From Physcia stellaris (taxonomy: Eukaryota > Ascomycota > Lecanoromycetes > Caliciales > Physciaceae): a DNA stretch of 64,000 bases. The translations under genes were made by a program, and so were the position numbers. A model generated the notes under the pieces. It saw only the letters and a program-made list of their open reading frames with translations. It was not told the DNA's origin and did no database searches. Positions 50,393-63,708 of this stretch are shown piece after piece. Location of the stretch: the NCBI GenBank assembly GCA_018902385.1, contig JABSSW010000048.1, positions 310,001-374,000 on the forward strand, given 5' to 3'. The stretch's first letter is position 1; the number at the start of each line of letters is the position of its first letter.

Positions 50393-51615
50393 ATGTCCAT
50401 CCAACTCGATCCACCGGAGCTTGGCTTCCGGCGTATGCATCCACACTATCGTTGGTCTGCTCGCACTTGGCTAAGATCATAATTCAAGGTCCCTTCACCA
50501 ATGAGGTTACCCAACTCTTGCGGCTGGGAAATCCAAGCAATGACCCCATGGCCTTCAAGGTGTGTATTAGATCCATGGTAACCTTGTTCTCAAAACAAAA
50601 CTGACCCGTAACGTGTCAAGGTCAAAACTACAGCCCCCAAACAGTATGATTGGATATTGGCAACAATGCAGGAATTGGACACTGAAAAAGAGGCAGGTAT
50701 TGTGTCCGCCCAAACTCTGGTCGCATTGAGCCCGGAGGTGAGGTCGAAGTCCAAGGTAGGCCTCCAGCATGATCATTGAAAGTATGCAGTGTTCTGAACC
50801 GCACTCCTTAGTACTTCTCCAGGCAATGAAAGAAGACCCTCCACTAGATGCTCGATGCCGTGATAAGTTCCTAGTCCAGTCTGTTAGTATTACGCCGAAT
50901 AGGGAGTCCTCAAACATCGCAGCCATTGTCAGTACGGTCGTTCGCGGTGTTGAGACATGCTGAGTGTGCTGCAGTGGCAAAGCGTCGAGCAGACTTCCAA
51001 AGCGGAGATTCAAGAACGAAAGATACGTGTTGTGTTCTTACCTGCTTCGGGTGCCCCGACCTCGACACCCAATCACAACAACATTAATGGAGCAGTGAGT
51101 AGATGCATATTGCTTTGGTGTTCGAATGACGCGCTGACGTGAAGATCAAGCACCATGGTGAGGAAGCACCACCGGCATACGGATCCCCCTCTCCTTATGG
51201 CTCACCAGCACCTAACGCTGCCACTCCTGCTACCACCTCCAACAATGCTAGGAATGGTGCAGCTCCTATGGACAGCAGTTCTGTGAAAGAGGCATCCAAC
51301 AATGCCGCATCCACCGCCCAATCCTCTCTTGGAAACGCTGCGTCAGCCATCACAAACGCTGTGCCGACATCAGGTGAAGATGTGCGTCAACAGCTCGCTG
51401 ATGCAAAGGCGACAATCGCGCGCCTCACAGATCAAGCGCAAGAGTCAGTCCTTCGACAACGCAAGAGTGATGCTGTAACCCAGGATTCGAGAGAGCGTAT
51501 CACCACTGGCACTACAGGTATGGGCGTACAGCAACAACCAGCGGATGGAGTACCGGTACAGATCGTTGCTGCGCTTTGTCTGCTGAGTTTTCTTCTGGCT
51601 TACTTCTTCTTTTGA
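50393..51615 (+). CDS. scs2: VAP-type ER contact-site protein (Scs2)
   Basis: Seven exons: 50393-50432, 50489-50559, 50621-50643, 50697-50755, 50812-50927, 50975-51094, 51145-51615; 900 bases, 299 residues. N-terminal MSP domain (residues 1-125) with the hallmark VKTTAPKQYCVRPNSG, which binds FFAT peptides and phosphoinositides. An Ala/Ser/Pro-rich linker, a short coiled coil (RQQLADAKATIARLTDQAQE) and a C-terminal membrane anchor (IVAALCLLSFLLAYFFF) follow. Scs2/VAP tethers the ER to the plasma membrane and recruits lipid-transfer proteins. Introns are 47-61 bases. Confidence 0.95.
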
Positions 51616-52086
51616 CCGAACCACTTTCCCTAGGCTCTACTGTGTATTTGCGGATTACTGGATGTAAATGGAGCGACAATGATGATATCGCGGGTAAGGG
51701 TGAGGTCATTGTAAAGTGATACGGATACCAATCACACACAAGACGCTTCATGTCAGCAGAATGCTCCTGTTCTCGCCAATAGTGGGAGGAGACGTTATCA
51801 TGCGGTCAAAGCACAACAGGAGATGGTTCTGCAAGCGTGGAAGTGCAATTTACAATAGATACCTCCGAGTGTCACCTTTGAAGACGTCTCTCGCTTTCCA
51901 TAAGCAGGCTGCACAACGAATTTACTCCTATGACCCTCTACCCTGTTGAACACCTCAAAGTCGATTCAATAATAATTTCTTTAATTGCGAAAGTTGACTC
52001 TCATGATTCATCCGCATGAAAACAGAACTAGACAGTTTACACGGCTGGTTTGCAACGTAAAGCATAATATACAATTGTCTTCATTG
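51616..52086. other. Intergenic, convergent 3' ends
   Basis: 471 bases, nothing recognised. Confidence 0.5.
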
Positions 52087-53326
52087 TTATTTTACCCCGG
52101 TGATCGCTGCCCCAACTCGTTCATTGGCACCTATCTCATCCTCTCTCCAACCTTCAACCTTTCTACCACCCTCCTTCCTCTTCACACGACACCACATGCC
52201 TACCTCCCGATCCCAAATAAATTGCCAGATTACCCACGTCCAACTCTTATGATGGGGCAATTCGGCGTAGAATTCTCTCGCTGTCTGGTGCAGCATAGGG
52301 AGCCGTGTCCAAGGGACAGCTGGAAAGTCGTGATGCTCATTGTGCAGACCCACATTGTAGGTCAATAGGTTTAACGGACCGTAGTACGAGAAAGTTTCTG
52401 GTACTGGCACTGAGTTCAATGGGTCTTTGACGATCTTGCTGGGATTTTCAAACACGTAATGCTCGGCTATAAAATGACCCGCGCAAGGATGAAGGGAGCC
52501 CGCAAGGAACGAGCTCATTATCAAATATGCCAGAGATCCGGTCCCGGCATATCGTACTAAGATTAAATCGAATGTGACTTGTGTGATGATGTTAAGAAGG
52601 TGAATTCGGGTCAATGGGAGCTGATAGACCATCATGGGACGTATGGCGTAGAATAGTATTTGAAAGGTGCAGAAAAACGCCTTGCCAAGTAAGGAGTCAA
52701 GAAAGAAAGCCTCGAGAGCCGTAGGGAGATCAGTGTCGAGCCCGTCGACACCAAGAGACTTGTGATGAGTCAGATGATACGGCTGTAGACGTGTCAGTCA
52801 GGTGTGCCTCGATCATGATAACTCAAGCTTTGGAACTTACACGGAATGCAGCGCTATAGGGGATGCCAATTGGCAAATTCGCAAGGATAGCAAAAAGACG
52901 ATTGGCGAGTGGCGCCCTAAATGCAAGATTGTGGGATATCTCATGGATAGCGAGGAAAAGGTTCTGATTCGCAGTGGCCCCAACGACGTAAGCTGTGAAA
53001 AGGAATGGCAATGACAGTACTGGCGTATTCTGCAACAGCACAGCGCACATCAATTGCAAGGCAACGACAGCAAGGACGACATATTTCGTCAGAGGTTCAG
53101 GTCCGCAAAGCTTCGTGACCTAAGACACTGGTCAGCTAAGCGCCCGGTACCCCGTGGCTCTCTGTACGACCTCTGGGTGAGCCTTGATGATAGCCTGTCT
53201 CCTCGTTCTATGGGGTTCCTCGGTGTAAGCCCAGAAGAATGCACCTGCGTCTGAACTTGTGGCCGATCGCTGTGGCTTGGTGTTCTCACAAGGCTGGACT
53301 GTATTGGTAACGACCGAGGATAGCAT
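52087..53326 (-). CDS. des1: Sphingolipid delta-4 desaturase
   Basis: Three exons: 53171-53326, 52841-53119, 52087-52782; 1131 bases, 376 residues. An ER membrane di-iron enzyme that puts the 4,5-trans double bond into dihydroceramide, feeding the glucosylceramide branch. Lipid_DES-type N-terminus (FFWAYTEEPHRTRRQAIIKA), VTKLCGPEP, several membrane segments and all three His boxes: HEISH, HLTHH and HNEHH. The tail is basic (WCRVKRKEGGRKVEGW). The ATG at 53326 matches the usual short N-terminus; an in-frame ATG lies further upstream. Head-to-head with MetAP2. Confidence 0.94.
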
Positions 53327-53647
53327 TATCAACGAGTGAGAAAGTTTAAGCAGGACAAAGCCAATTGGACTTATAAGGCATCCCATTTCTTCTATTCTTC
53401 CCAAACTGAGGATCTGCAGGGTCCAGTCCCTGGGCCGGATTATAGTTCATCCGCCCGAGGGAGCCCCACCCTTTTCTGACCCCGCTAGATCCGCGTTTTG
53501 CCAAATATTATGGTGTCGTATGTTGACACTGGCGGACCGCATGTGTAGATTCAATCCTGAGAGCCTGCTACACTGACAGCGAGTCACTCACCTTTACGCT
53601 TATGCTCAACTTTTGTACGCAAAGGTACCCTATCACCTTGAGTTGCC
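53327..53647. promoter_or_regulatory. Divergent promoter between desaturase and MetAP2
   Basis: 321 bases between outward-facing starts. Confidence 0.45.
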
Positions 53648-55257
<1,610 letters not shown>

Positions 55258-55843
55258 AATATCGATAAGAAACAACGCATCGTAACCACGAGAAAGGCCG
55301 CGGATATGATCGTTCCTTTGCTCTCTGGACACCCATTTCTTTTAGTGCAGGCCAACGGAGAGTGGATTTAGATTTCCCCAGGGCATATCTTGACATACAA
55401 AATATCTGAGTTTGCGGCCTTACAAGCAATTTGAATTGGACGATGATTTGTGCAGGTGGTTGTTTATTGTATGGTATCTGCTGGCGCTAAAGAGGATATC
55501 ATGAGAATACCATGCGATGGACGAGGTACTCGGCTCAGCTGAAGCACCGGTGGGCTAGACTCCAAGCCGCTTATTATTACTGCCCGTTTGACGGATAACC
55601 ATCTTTAGAGACATGGGTATGAGTGTATCCCGGAGGCCCGGAGGGCTACCAGCTCAATAATGTTTATACCCCATTTTCGATGTAATGGAGTCAATAATAC
55701 CCCACCACGGTATTGAAACGGCAGCTAGAATAGGTACTTCGTAATTGAGGGACGTCATCACTCACTTGTACATTTCGGCAAGTTCTTTTTCTCCTGTCCA
55801 TTCCGCAACACAGGGTGATGCATCGAGGGTTCCGACATGAGGT
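55258..55843. other. Intergenic
   Basis: 586 bases; MetAP2 3' end and the J-protein promoter. Nothing else recognised. Confidence 0.5.
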
Positions 55844-56635
55844 ATGCCCCTAAGGCTTCACCCTCTCTCCTTTTCCAACCTCTGCCACACCTACAAGCCC
55901 AGCATATCGCCGGTGCATCATTTCCATACAGCATCCACATGGAGGAGCGAGAGCATTGACCATTACGCTGCGCTGGGCCTGGCGCCTAATGCCTCCCAAG
56001 CAGCGATCAAGAAGCAGTTTTACACCCTTTCCAGAACTCATCATCCCGATCACAATCCCAATGATCCGACAGCCTCCGAGCGCTTTGTGAAGATATCCGA
56101 AGCCTACGCCGTCTTAGGACAGCCTGAAAAGCGCTCAATATACGACCTTGAGACCAGAAATACTGCAACCGCTACCCAATCGACCTCTCGTAAAGGGTCG
56201 CACTCAAGCTCAGCTTTCGGCTCACGACCGGCAAGTGGACTGAGTAAGCGGCGGACACATTTCCGAGGACCGCCACCCAGCTTCTACAAAAGCGGCGGAT
56301 GGGGAGCACATGGCGCGAAAAGGCAGAGTCAGGCAGAAGGCCCAGCTGCGGCGGCAAGCAGCGGGGCCAGGGTAGGAGGATTTGGGCCCGGGCAAGGCCA
56401 GGCGGGTTGGGACAACGATGTGCCTCATTTCGATCAGTATGGTCACCGAAGGACGCAGGAACAGCAAGAGAGGAGATGGATGCTCAGAAGAAGGACAGCG
56501 GAGGAAGAGGAAAGATATGGTGGGGCTAGTATGTTGATACAATTCATACTTGTTGGAGGCATTGTTGTCACCGCCTTCTCGCTCCCTACTTGGCTCGAGC
56601 GCAGTCATAGGCCCAAACGCGGGTCCCAGACTTGA
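55844..56635 (+). CDS. J-domain protein, probably mitochondrial and membrane-anchored
   Basis: Intronless, 263 residues. The basic, acid-poor N-terminus (MPLRLHPLSFSNLCHTYKP) suits mitochondrial import. A complete J domain follows (residues 38-103) with DHYAALGL, the HPD motif in HHPDHNPNDP and the helix IV region YAVLGQPEKRSIYDLE. The middle is Gly/Ser/Gln-rich, then a charged helix (RRTQEQQERRWMLRRRTAEE) and one membrane segment near the end (ILVGGIVVTAFSLPTW). J proteins stimulate Hsp70 ATPase; this one probably serves a mitochondrial Hsp70, but the specific subfamily is not clear. Confidence 0.85.
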   Translation: MPLRLHPLSFSNLCHTYKPSISPVHHFHTASTWRSESIDHYAALGLAPNASQAAIKKQFYTLSRTHHPDHNPNDPTASERFVKISEAYAVLGQPEKRSIYDLETRNTATATQSTSRKGSHSSSAFGSRPASGLSKRRTHFRGPPPSFYKSGGWGAHGAKRQSQAEGPAAAASSGARVGGFGPGQGQAGWDNDVPHFDQYGHRRTQEQQERRWMLRRRTAEEEERYGGASMLIQFILVGGIVVTAFSLPTWLERSHRPKRGSQT

Positions 56636-56896
56636 CTACGCAAGTACAATTACTGTTTAGGATTACAGCAAGTCATGACTACGGGACCTAATTTCATTCT
56701 TGACGAAAATAAACTCTAAGGTGAACAAAGAAAACTTATCACTAATGGACACTGTTCTACAATGAATTACAACATCAAGTTGCCGCTAAGTGCAGCAAAA
56801 AATGGAGAAATACATGAACCCCTCAAGACCTTACTGAAACCCTTCTAAACTACCTTCGGAGCAAGTGTAGTTCCACGTCGAATCAACTTTGAGCAT

Positions 56897-58093
56897 CTAG
56901 CCTTCGAATTCGAAGCTTGCTCCGATCTATGGACGATGAGTACAGATGCAGTATCAGTATGATGCATGCTTACCTTATGACTGGCCTCCTTCAGATGCTG
57001 TGTGTCGAACGACATGCCCAGTCCTACCTTAACGCCAGGTCGAAGGAGAACGTTATAAGCAAGTGCGGCAATACCCCGGTCATTCACCTTGGCCTGCAAG
57101 TAACACAAGCCATTAACAATTCAAGCACGGTATATTTAGTCATAATAGGGATTGGAGGGTTTCTTACCTTGGCGAAAGAAGTAGGGTCTAACCGATATTT
57201 ACCTGCGACCTCTAAGCCTACGGTATTGCCAGCTTTCGAGTCCCATGAAGCCTTGGCACCGGCCTCCACTTCCGAGTTGACTTTATGGTAGTACGAGGCC
57301 GAGAAGATGCTCAGATTGTTCGTAGCCGTGATAGCTGCGCTGTAGCTCGGCATTGAATAGCCAACTGCTGCAGCATAACGTGTAATGGCTGCCTTGCTCA
57401 CGTCATAGCCTGCCTCAGCTCCAACCACCAGTCCCTCATGACCAAAAACAGCATCGATATTGGCCGTAGGCCCGTTCAAAGCGTCGACAAAGGCGCGTCC
57501 GTGGAAATTGGGTTGCTTGAAGTGTAGGTTTAGCTTTGCGCCAACGTTTTGTGAAGAAGGTACGAATTGCCCAAGGATCTCAGTCTTCAGCCCCTTGGCT
57601 ATTTTCTCATTCAATTCGATTTTGGTGTCAAGGACATTGGCGGTAGTCCAAGCTTGAGTGACCGTCAAGCCTTTCCGCAAACGAAGAGTCAGCATTGCTC
57701 CAGCCCCTTGTCGTAACAGGATGGAAGTACCAGATAGCGGATCGGCATATTTTGCTTCAATCTATATTGTAAATGCTTTAATAGGCGATTGAGTGAGGGC
57801 GGGTCGAGAGAGAGCTTACACCCCCAGCATTTTTCCCTTCATGTGAGGCCTTGCCCTTGACATTGAAGGTCACGCCATTTGGAGCCTTGGATTTGATGTC
57901 AAGATTGGCTGGATTGGTTGTTAGATGACATTTAATGCGGTGTTGTTAATAGGAGCGATTTACCAGCAGAGACGTGGTAGAAGTCTTTATTGAGGATCTC
58001 AGATAGACATTAGTATGCAGACGTTGCAGGATATAGAATTCAACAAACATCATTGGAGGCCTTAGCGATGTCGGAGAAGGCTGGAACAGACAT
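56897..58093 (-). CDS. por1: Mitochondrial outer membrane porin (VDAC)
   Basis: Seven exons: 58049-58093, 57964-57997, 57820-57908, 57731-57761, 57168-57670, 56974-57093, 56897-56926; 852 bases, 283 residues, the normal VDAC length. A 19-strand beta barrel passing metabolites and ATP/ADP across the outer membrane. Seen: N-terminal helix (MSVPAFSDIAKASNDIL), NKDFYHVSA, GLTVTQAWTTAN, GAKLNLHFKQP, VFGHEGLVVGAE, YRLDPTSFAKAKVNDRG and the last strand IGASFEFEG. The intron at 57671-57730 (60 bases) is in frame and stop-free; splicing it rebuilds the family sequence. The 30-base terminal exon was found by matching the last strand. Confidence 0.95.
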
Positions 58094-58538
58094 GGCGTAG
58101 AGGTGTTCGCAAGTGGGGTATGATCAATGGGGTCAGGAGTGAGTCAATGGGTTTGTATGGTATTGGGCTGGATCAAAGGTTCGGTGTGATAAATGTCTTT
58201 GATTAATTGATTAAGAGAAAATCTAGGAAACTTTCGGATCAAATCGGGCCGCTGACTTGTTACTCTATGCCAAGCAGGTTCCAATTTAAAGTCCGAGTGG
58301 GTGGGTACATACTTTATACGTACTAGTAGTACTTAAACACACCCCCCGTTTTGGGAAGTAAACATGTCCCATTGATTGTCTAGATGATCCTCAAGTCTAG
58401 CCTAATAAGCAATGAGCATTAATAAACTACGCTGGTTGTGGATTTGTCTTATTGGTCTCGCATTGATTCTGCCAATATTCCTGTCACGGAAGACTCTAAA
58501 TAAACACGTTTTCGGACTACGCTAGCTTCGGACAATAT
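58094..58538. other. Intergenic, porin promoter and asparagine synthetase 3' end
   Basis: 445 bases; nothing else recognised. Confidence 0.5.
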
Positions 58539-60718
58539 TCATCTTTCAGGCTCATCGTACTTAGCTTGATGTGTGGCAATTGCTCTGACAACTGTATCAG
58601 CAACCTTTCAAAGACATATTGTTAGAAAACTCACCGTCCGCTAGGGTCGGTCTGTTTTGACCACGTTGGCGTCCAACGCATCACAGTCGATGCGCAGTAT
58701 GGCGGGAAATGCTCATCGAACATAGTGCGATACCAATACGCTTCCTTCGTATCTGGTATATCGTCACTCCACTCCGGTTTGGGGGTTTTCAGCATATCGT
58801 TGGTCACATGTTTTTCAGCATTATCTTTCAAAGCATCAATCCAACCGTAGCCGACACCATCACTGAATTGCTCCTTTTGTCTCCAAAGAATCTTGTCTGG
58901 TAAATATGGCTTCATGTTGGGTTCGTCCGTAGTATCAAAAGCTTTCCGTAGGATATACTTCTCGATGCGGTCTTTCGTAATCATCTTCTCTTTGGGATCA
59001 ATGTTCATGGCAGCCTCAAGGAACTGTTCTTGTCAGCAAAACATAAAAAGCCACGACGGCGATAACTGACATCTTTGTCGAGGAAAGGTACACGGGCCTC
59101 CACTCCCCAGGCAGCGGTTGATTTGTTGGCTCGCAAGCAGTCGGAAAGGTGAAGGTTTTTGATACGGCGTAATGTTTCTTCATGGAAAGCTTTCTTATCA
59201 GGCGCAGCATGAAAATAAAGATACCCTCCGAATATCTCGTCGCTGCCCTCCCCGCTCAGTACCATCTTGACTCCCATGGCTTTAATCTTTCGGCTCAAGA
59301 GAAACATCGGCGTCGACGCTCGAATTGTCGTGACATCATATGTCTCAAGATGGAAGACCACATCGGATAGAGCATCAAGACCCTCTTCGATCGTGAAGCT
59401 AAAATCATGGTGCTTCGTCCCAAGAAATTTGGCGACCTCTAAGGCCGCTTTTGTATCAGGTGCATTTGGCAGACCGATGGAGAAGGAATGAAGTTGGGGT
59501 AGCCAAGTCACCGTAGAAAGCTCATTTTGATCATCAATACCCACAAGCTCCTCGCCAGACGCCTTTTCATGATCACCATGACCATTGGCCTGGCCTGCTT
59601 GTGAAGCACGCAATCGCAGTGTCTCTCGCTGAGCAATAGAAGCGACAAGGCTTGAGTCCAAGCCACCAGAGAGAAGCACACCGTAAGGGACTTCCGCCAT
59701 GAGCCTCTTGCGGACGGATCGCTCTAGGGAAGTTCGGATCGAGCTGTAGTCTATTGGCGTGGATGGAACTTCAGCAGGATCCCACCAAGAAGGTTGGAAG
59801 TATCGTTTAGTGGTGTTGGTCTTCGAATCGTAGACATGGCCCGGAGGAAACGTTATGATCTTATCGCATACAGGATATAGGCATTTTAATTCCGATGCAA
59901 AGTATACCGCGCCAGGTGTCTTGCTTGACCACCCTTGATAGAAACTCGTGATTCCTATGGGGTCGCGCGCAGCGATGGTACGATCTTGGTCCCTGTCATA
60001 CAGAACCCAGGAGAACATGCCGTCGAGGAGCTTAGGCGCGTCAATTCCATGCTCGATGTACTAGTGCTAGTCAGGATAGGTACAGACACAAATCTATCCA
60101 GATTTCCCTCAACATACCAAAGGTAAGATGACTTCGCAGTCCGATTGTGTTCTGAAGCTGTACGGCGCTTTTAATTGTTTTCGCAGAACCTTGTGATTGT
60201 AAATCTCTCCATTGACTGCCAAGGACAAGGAACCATCTTCGTTCAGCAACGGCTGAGCTCCACTACCTGACCATCGTCAACATAGTCATCTCTAAATCCC
60301 CACATCTCTCATACCAACACCAACGATACTCAATCTTTCGTGCGCAAGGACTTTATCGATGGTCAGCTAGCGTTTAGGAGATTTCGGACAGAGATCTGCA
60401 CTTGTATTTTTCGCTATGTAGTTTCCACCTTATCTCGTTAGATGTCTAACATACGAGCTGTAATTACTTAAGTAATTTTCTTACTCCAATCAGGACCGCG
60501 ATGTCGCGCGCTGTTTCGATTTAGTCAGGGGCGCCGCGATTGACGAGATTTTCAAACCAGCTTACGCTTTAGCCATCCGCAGAGCGGTTGGCTTGAATTT
60601 CTGAACATCTGGATGACTGGGTGAAGGTCAGCTAGAGAGTCATACGGTTCAACTTGAGGCCGGTAGGACTTGGAACGAAGAAGTGGACAAACCAATGGCA
60701 AGCGAAAATTCCACACAT
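58539..60718 (-). CDS. asn2: Asparagine synthetase (glutamine-hydrolysing)
   Basis: Nine exons: 60693-60718, 60566-60616, 60485-60510, 60402-60428, 60315-60350, 60118-60266, 60060 down to 59071, 58635-59023, 58539-58584; 1740 bases, 579 residues. Makes asparagine from aspartate, ATP and glutamine. The catalytic Cys2 is in [12 protein letters not shown]; the glutaminase domain continues with [30 protein letters not shown] and SDCEVI. The synthetase domain has the ATP loop [20 protein letters not shown], and ends [19 protein letters not shown]. Three consecutive exons are only 26-51 bases; they were placed because each join rebuilds conserved sequence. Confidence 0.95.
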
Positions 60719-61359
60719 TTTAATAATGTTCAACTCGGCGCTTTCTACAAACGCCCCTGTCAATCTCAAAGCACAATTTTCTCGGAGAAATGCTACAATT
60801 CAGACCAAAGATCACTTCACGAGTTCGAAGGTTTGGTATTTTTTTGCGTCTGACTCATGCACGTTCCCGGTGTTGATTCAGCCTGATAAGCTTACTGTGG
60901 TACTTACGTTAGGTAAGTATGAAGGCAAGCTCGGCTAGGCTAAGATAAGGATAAGAGCAAATGGCACGTGAAATTCGATGATCCAACTCCGATCACCCTT
61001 AACGCTTGGTTAAACGGGTAATCGAGGCTCTCAATGCCCTGCACATGTTTCGATAAGGGTAAGAGGTTGAAGTAGCTGACAAGCGCAAACGGAGAATGTC
61101 CTGCTTTGATTGTTCCTCTGGCACGCTACGTTGATAGTGGTATGTGTGAGATGTGTAAAGTGCCGCATGCTCCTCGTGAAATTATTGTCCCAAGCCTCAA
61201 GCTTCAGGCTTCAGGAAACTCCGGCGATCGAGAACGCCCCCATCCAACGAACCCGGTGCCTCAATCATATACCATGATGCATTTCAATCGTTTCGCCAAG
61301 GTGTTGACAACTCGGCATAGCTTCCAGCGATGACTTCTATCCTTGTGTCTGCAACGCTT
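60719..61359. other. Intergenic, asparagine synthetase promoter and UBC9 3' end
   Basis: 641 bases; short frames (60654-60938, 61106-61333) have no supporting features. Confidence 0.5.
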
Positions 61360-61999
61360 CTAAGGCGCTGGGTTATCTTTGACGATGTGCTTGATTTTCT
61401 TGTTGTATGCTTCACGGTCCTTCTTAAACAGATTGTATGCTTCGGCTTGCGCCGGCGACTCTGGGTTTGGGTCGTTAAGCAGATCCTGGATCCCCAGAAG
61501 AATTTGCTTGATTGTAATGGCCGGTTTCCAACCTTCTTCCTCGTTCAAGATGGAAAGACAGACGGTTCCAGAGGGATAGACATTAGGATGGAAGAGAGGC
61601 GGCACGAACTTGCCTGTCAGGTATCAGCAGAAGACAGAGGAATTGTTCGACATCTTTCGTACATTTTGGCGGCTTCGTTGGGTATTCTGAATGAGGCGTT
61701 AGCTCGAGCATACAACGGCGCATGCTTGTCTTAACTCACCATCAGGGAATAATACATCAAGCTTGAATAAGCCGCCTTCCCACAGAGTCTTATCTTTGCC
61801 AGGCACGCCGCATTCCCACTTCTTTAAGTCCAAGATACCGGCAGGGGTACGAGCAGGCTTTGCGTAAAAGCCAAAAGGATGATCCCGGCGCCATTGCTTG
61901 CTAAGCATCCAGAAGAAGACGTTTCAGACTCACTCGTATAATTGCCAGGAAGGGCTGTACTCACCGTTCCTCCTGGAGACGATTTTGGCATAGCGACAT
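61360..61999 (-). CDS. ubc9: SUMO-conjugating enzyme E2 Ubc9
   Basis: Four exons: 61965-61999, 61740-61900, 61663-61686, 61360-61613; 474 bases, 157 residues, the exact family length. Carries SUMO as a thioester on the Cys in SGTVCLSIL and passes it to lysines in nuclear targets. Also seen: N-terminal helix ([20 protein letters not shown]), the [21 protein letters not shown] core and C-terminal [17 protein letters not shown]. Exon 3 is 24 bases. Introns are 49-64 bases. Head-to-head with LTO1. Confidence 0.95.
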
Positions 62000-62516
62000 C
62001 TCCAGAGGGCAAGCTTAAGCTATGTATGAAGCAAATGGATAGAGATAGTTGGCGGAAGTGCGATTGTAGGGTGGGAGAGTACAGTACTTATAGCTGACCA
62101 AGGTCAAGATTGATGTGAAGGTTGTGAAGGTTGTAAAGAGGCCTCAGTGAATACTGAGGTGAAAGGTGCTGGGCCTCCAGTTTGATGAAGCTCGCGTGCC
62201 AAGCACTGCCCGATTCGGCTAGCTTACTTGTGCCTTAGGCAAGTAAGGTATCTCTTAGGTACTATGTACATACGTCGAGGTAAACAGAGTAAGGTACTCG
62301 TACGGAGTACTACTCGAATAACGAGAATTCCAGAATTCTGGGTGAAAGTAAAGTCAAGTGCAGTATAGTTCTACGCGGAGTAGAAGTAGAGTACGTACTA
62401 GTCGGGTACTGTATGTAGAGACTGCCATGATTGGCTTGGTCTCATTTAGCTGCATAATGTACCTCATCAATCCATTAAACCTCCAAGCCATTTCAATTCA
62501 TTCTGCTATCCACAAC
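62000..62516. promoter_or_regulatory. Divergent promoter between ubc9 and lto1, with TACGGAGTA-type motif
   Basis: 517 bases. Around 62300-62312 lies a near-palindromic GTACGGAGTAC followed by further GTAC/TACT repeats to about 62410. A related GTACTCCGTAC-like site occurs near 38911-38921. Significance unknown. Confidence 0.4.
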
Positions 62517-63136
62517 ATGGAAGACGATCTTTTGACAGCATCTTGCGCCTTGAAGACCAGTACTACAGAGAAGGCTACGATCTTGGTGTCAAGGATGGCA
62601 CCCGGGTTGGGCTAATGGAAGGTCGGCTCTTTGGTTTGGAGAAAGGTTTCGACAAATACGCCGCTATGGGCACGTTGCATGGTCGGTCTGTTGTTTGGGC
62701 TGGCAGGCTGCCACACGCTGGGGCAGATTCACGTGGCCATGAGGTGTCTCAACTATCGACCGTGGAGCATGCTGACCCGCGGCTACAGCCCAATGAGCTG
62801 CCTAGCCATGAATGCAGGAAACCATCAATCTCTGGTGCACTACCCTTAGTACAGGACAATGGGCGCCTGGCCAAGCATATTCGGACTCTGTACGCATTGA
62901 CTGAACCTAGCAGCATCTCAACTGAGAACAACGAGGAGTCCGTGTCTGACTTTGATGATCGTCTAAAGAGAGCTTACGGCAAGATCAAGATCATTGAGCA
63001 TTCATCAATGAGTCAAAATTCTTCTGAATATCCTACGACAAAGTCAAAAAGCAGCTATAACTTCGGAATTAGCAACGACCAAGCTTCGACGTCGAGAGTT
63101 GACGACGGTGGTATTGAAGATGCGACTACTCTATAA
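62517..63136 (+). CDS. lto1: Lto1/ORAOV1-family protein, apparent frameshift near the start
   Basis: The main frame carries the Lto1 repeat: FDSILRLEDQYYREGYDLG, then VKDGTRVGLMEGRLFGLEKG and GTLHGRSVVW. Later conserved pieces are KHIRTLYALTEP and SDFDDRLKRAYGKIKIIE. Lto1 with Yae1 adapts the cytosolic iron-sulfur machinery to the ribosome-recycling ATPase Rli1/ABCE1. The start MEDDL (62517) is one base out of frame with the rest; the shift falls at a run of four T (62530-62533), where a fifth T would make MEDDLFDSILRLED continuous. It is either a single-base deletion, an assembly error in a homopolymer, or an unseen upstream exon. The middle (about 62700-62860) is longer than I expect and may contain an in-frame intron. 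Confidence 0.75.
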
Positions 63137-63708
63137 GCCAGACACTGAATGCTCTGGGTTGGCTCGCTGCTGCCGACACGAGTCAAGGCTATTCTGGATG
63201 GATGGGGTACCACCATGAAGCGAGAATGATGATGACCACCTGATCTGATATGGATGCTCCTTACACAGTGGCCGAGAATGAGAGCGCCGAGATGAAGATG
63301 GAAGTATGCTGCAAATTGATCTCGTCCCCGTGTCTGCATTCCGTTGAAACTGTCCTATCGTAAGCATCGTTAGGGATGCTCCAGCCTTGGTTCAAAGACA
63401 ACAATCCTGGGTATACGACATGATTGTGGTCGTACCTTCCTCACTGGAAACACTAACGAACATGTTGTGTGCCAACGTCTACCACGCAGGATCGCCGTAT
63501 TTTTTGTTTCTTCTATCAAAGCCAACTCCAAGGCCCAGAGCGGGTTCTGCTGTACCTTCTTCAGGACGATGAAGTAAGGTAAGTACCCATTTGACTACTA
63601 CCAGTCTATCACGGCAATTGCTCTTGAAGTTTGTGGGAAATCATATTGGCGTCTGCACGGTAGCTCTGCGCCCCCGCACGCCAGCCATTCCCCACTCTCC
63701 GACGGAGC
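63137..63708. other. Intergenic
   Basis: 572 bases; nothing recognised. Short frames such as 63387-63572 lack features. Confidence 0.45.

Noticed and set aside
56845-56896. Porin reading ending at 56845
   Set aside because: It gives a C-terminus unlike VDAC; a 30-base exon ending at 56897 gives the correct last strand and exact length.
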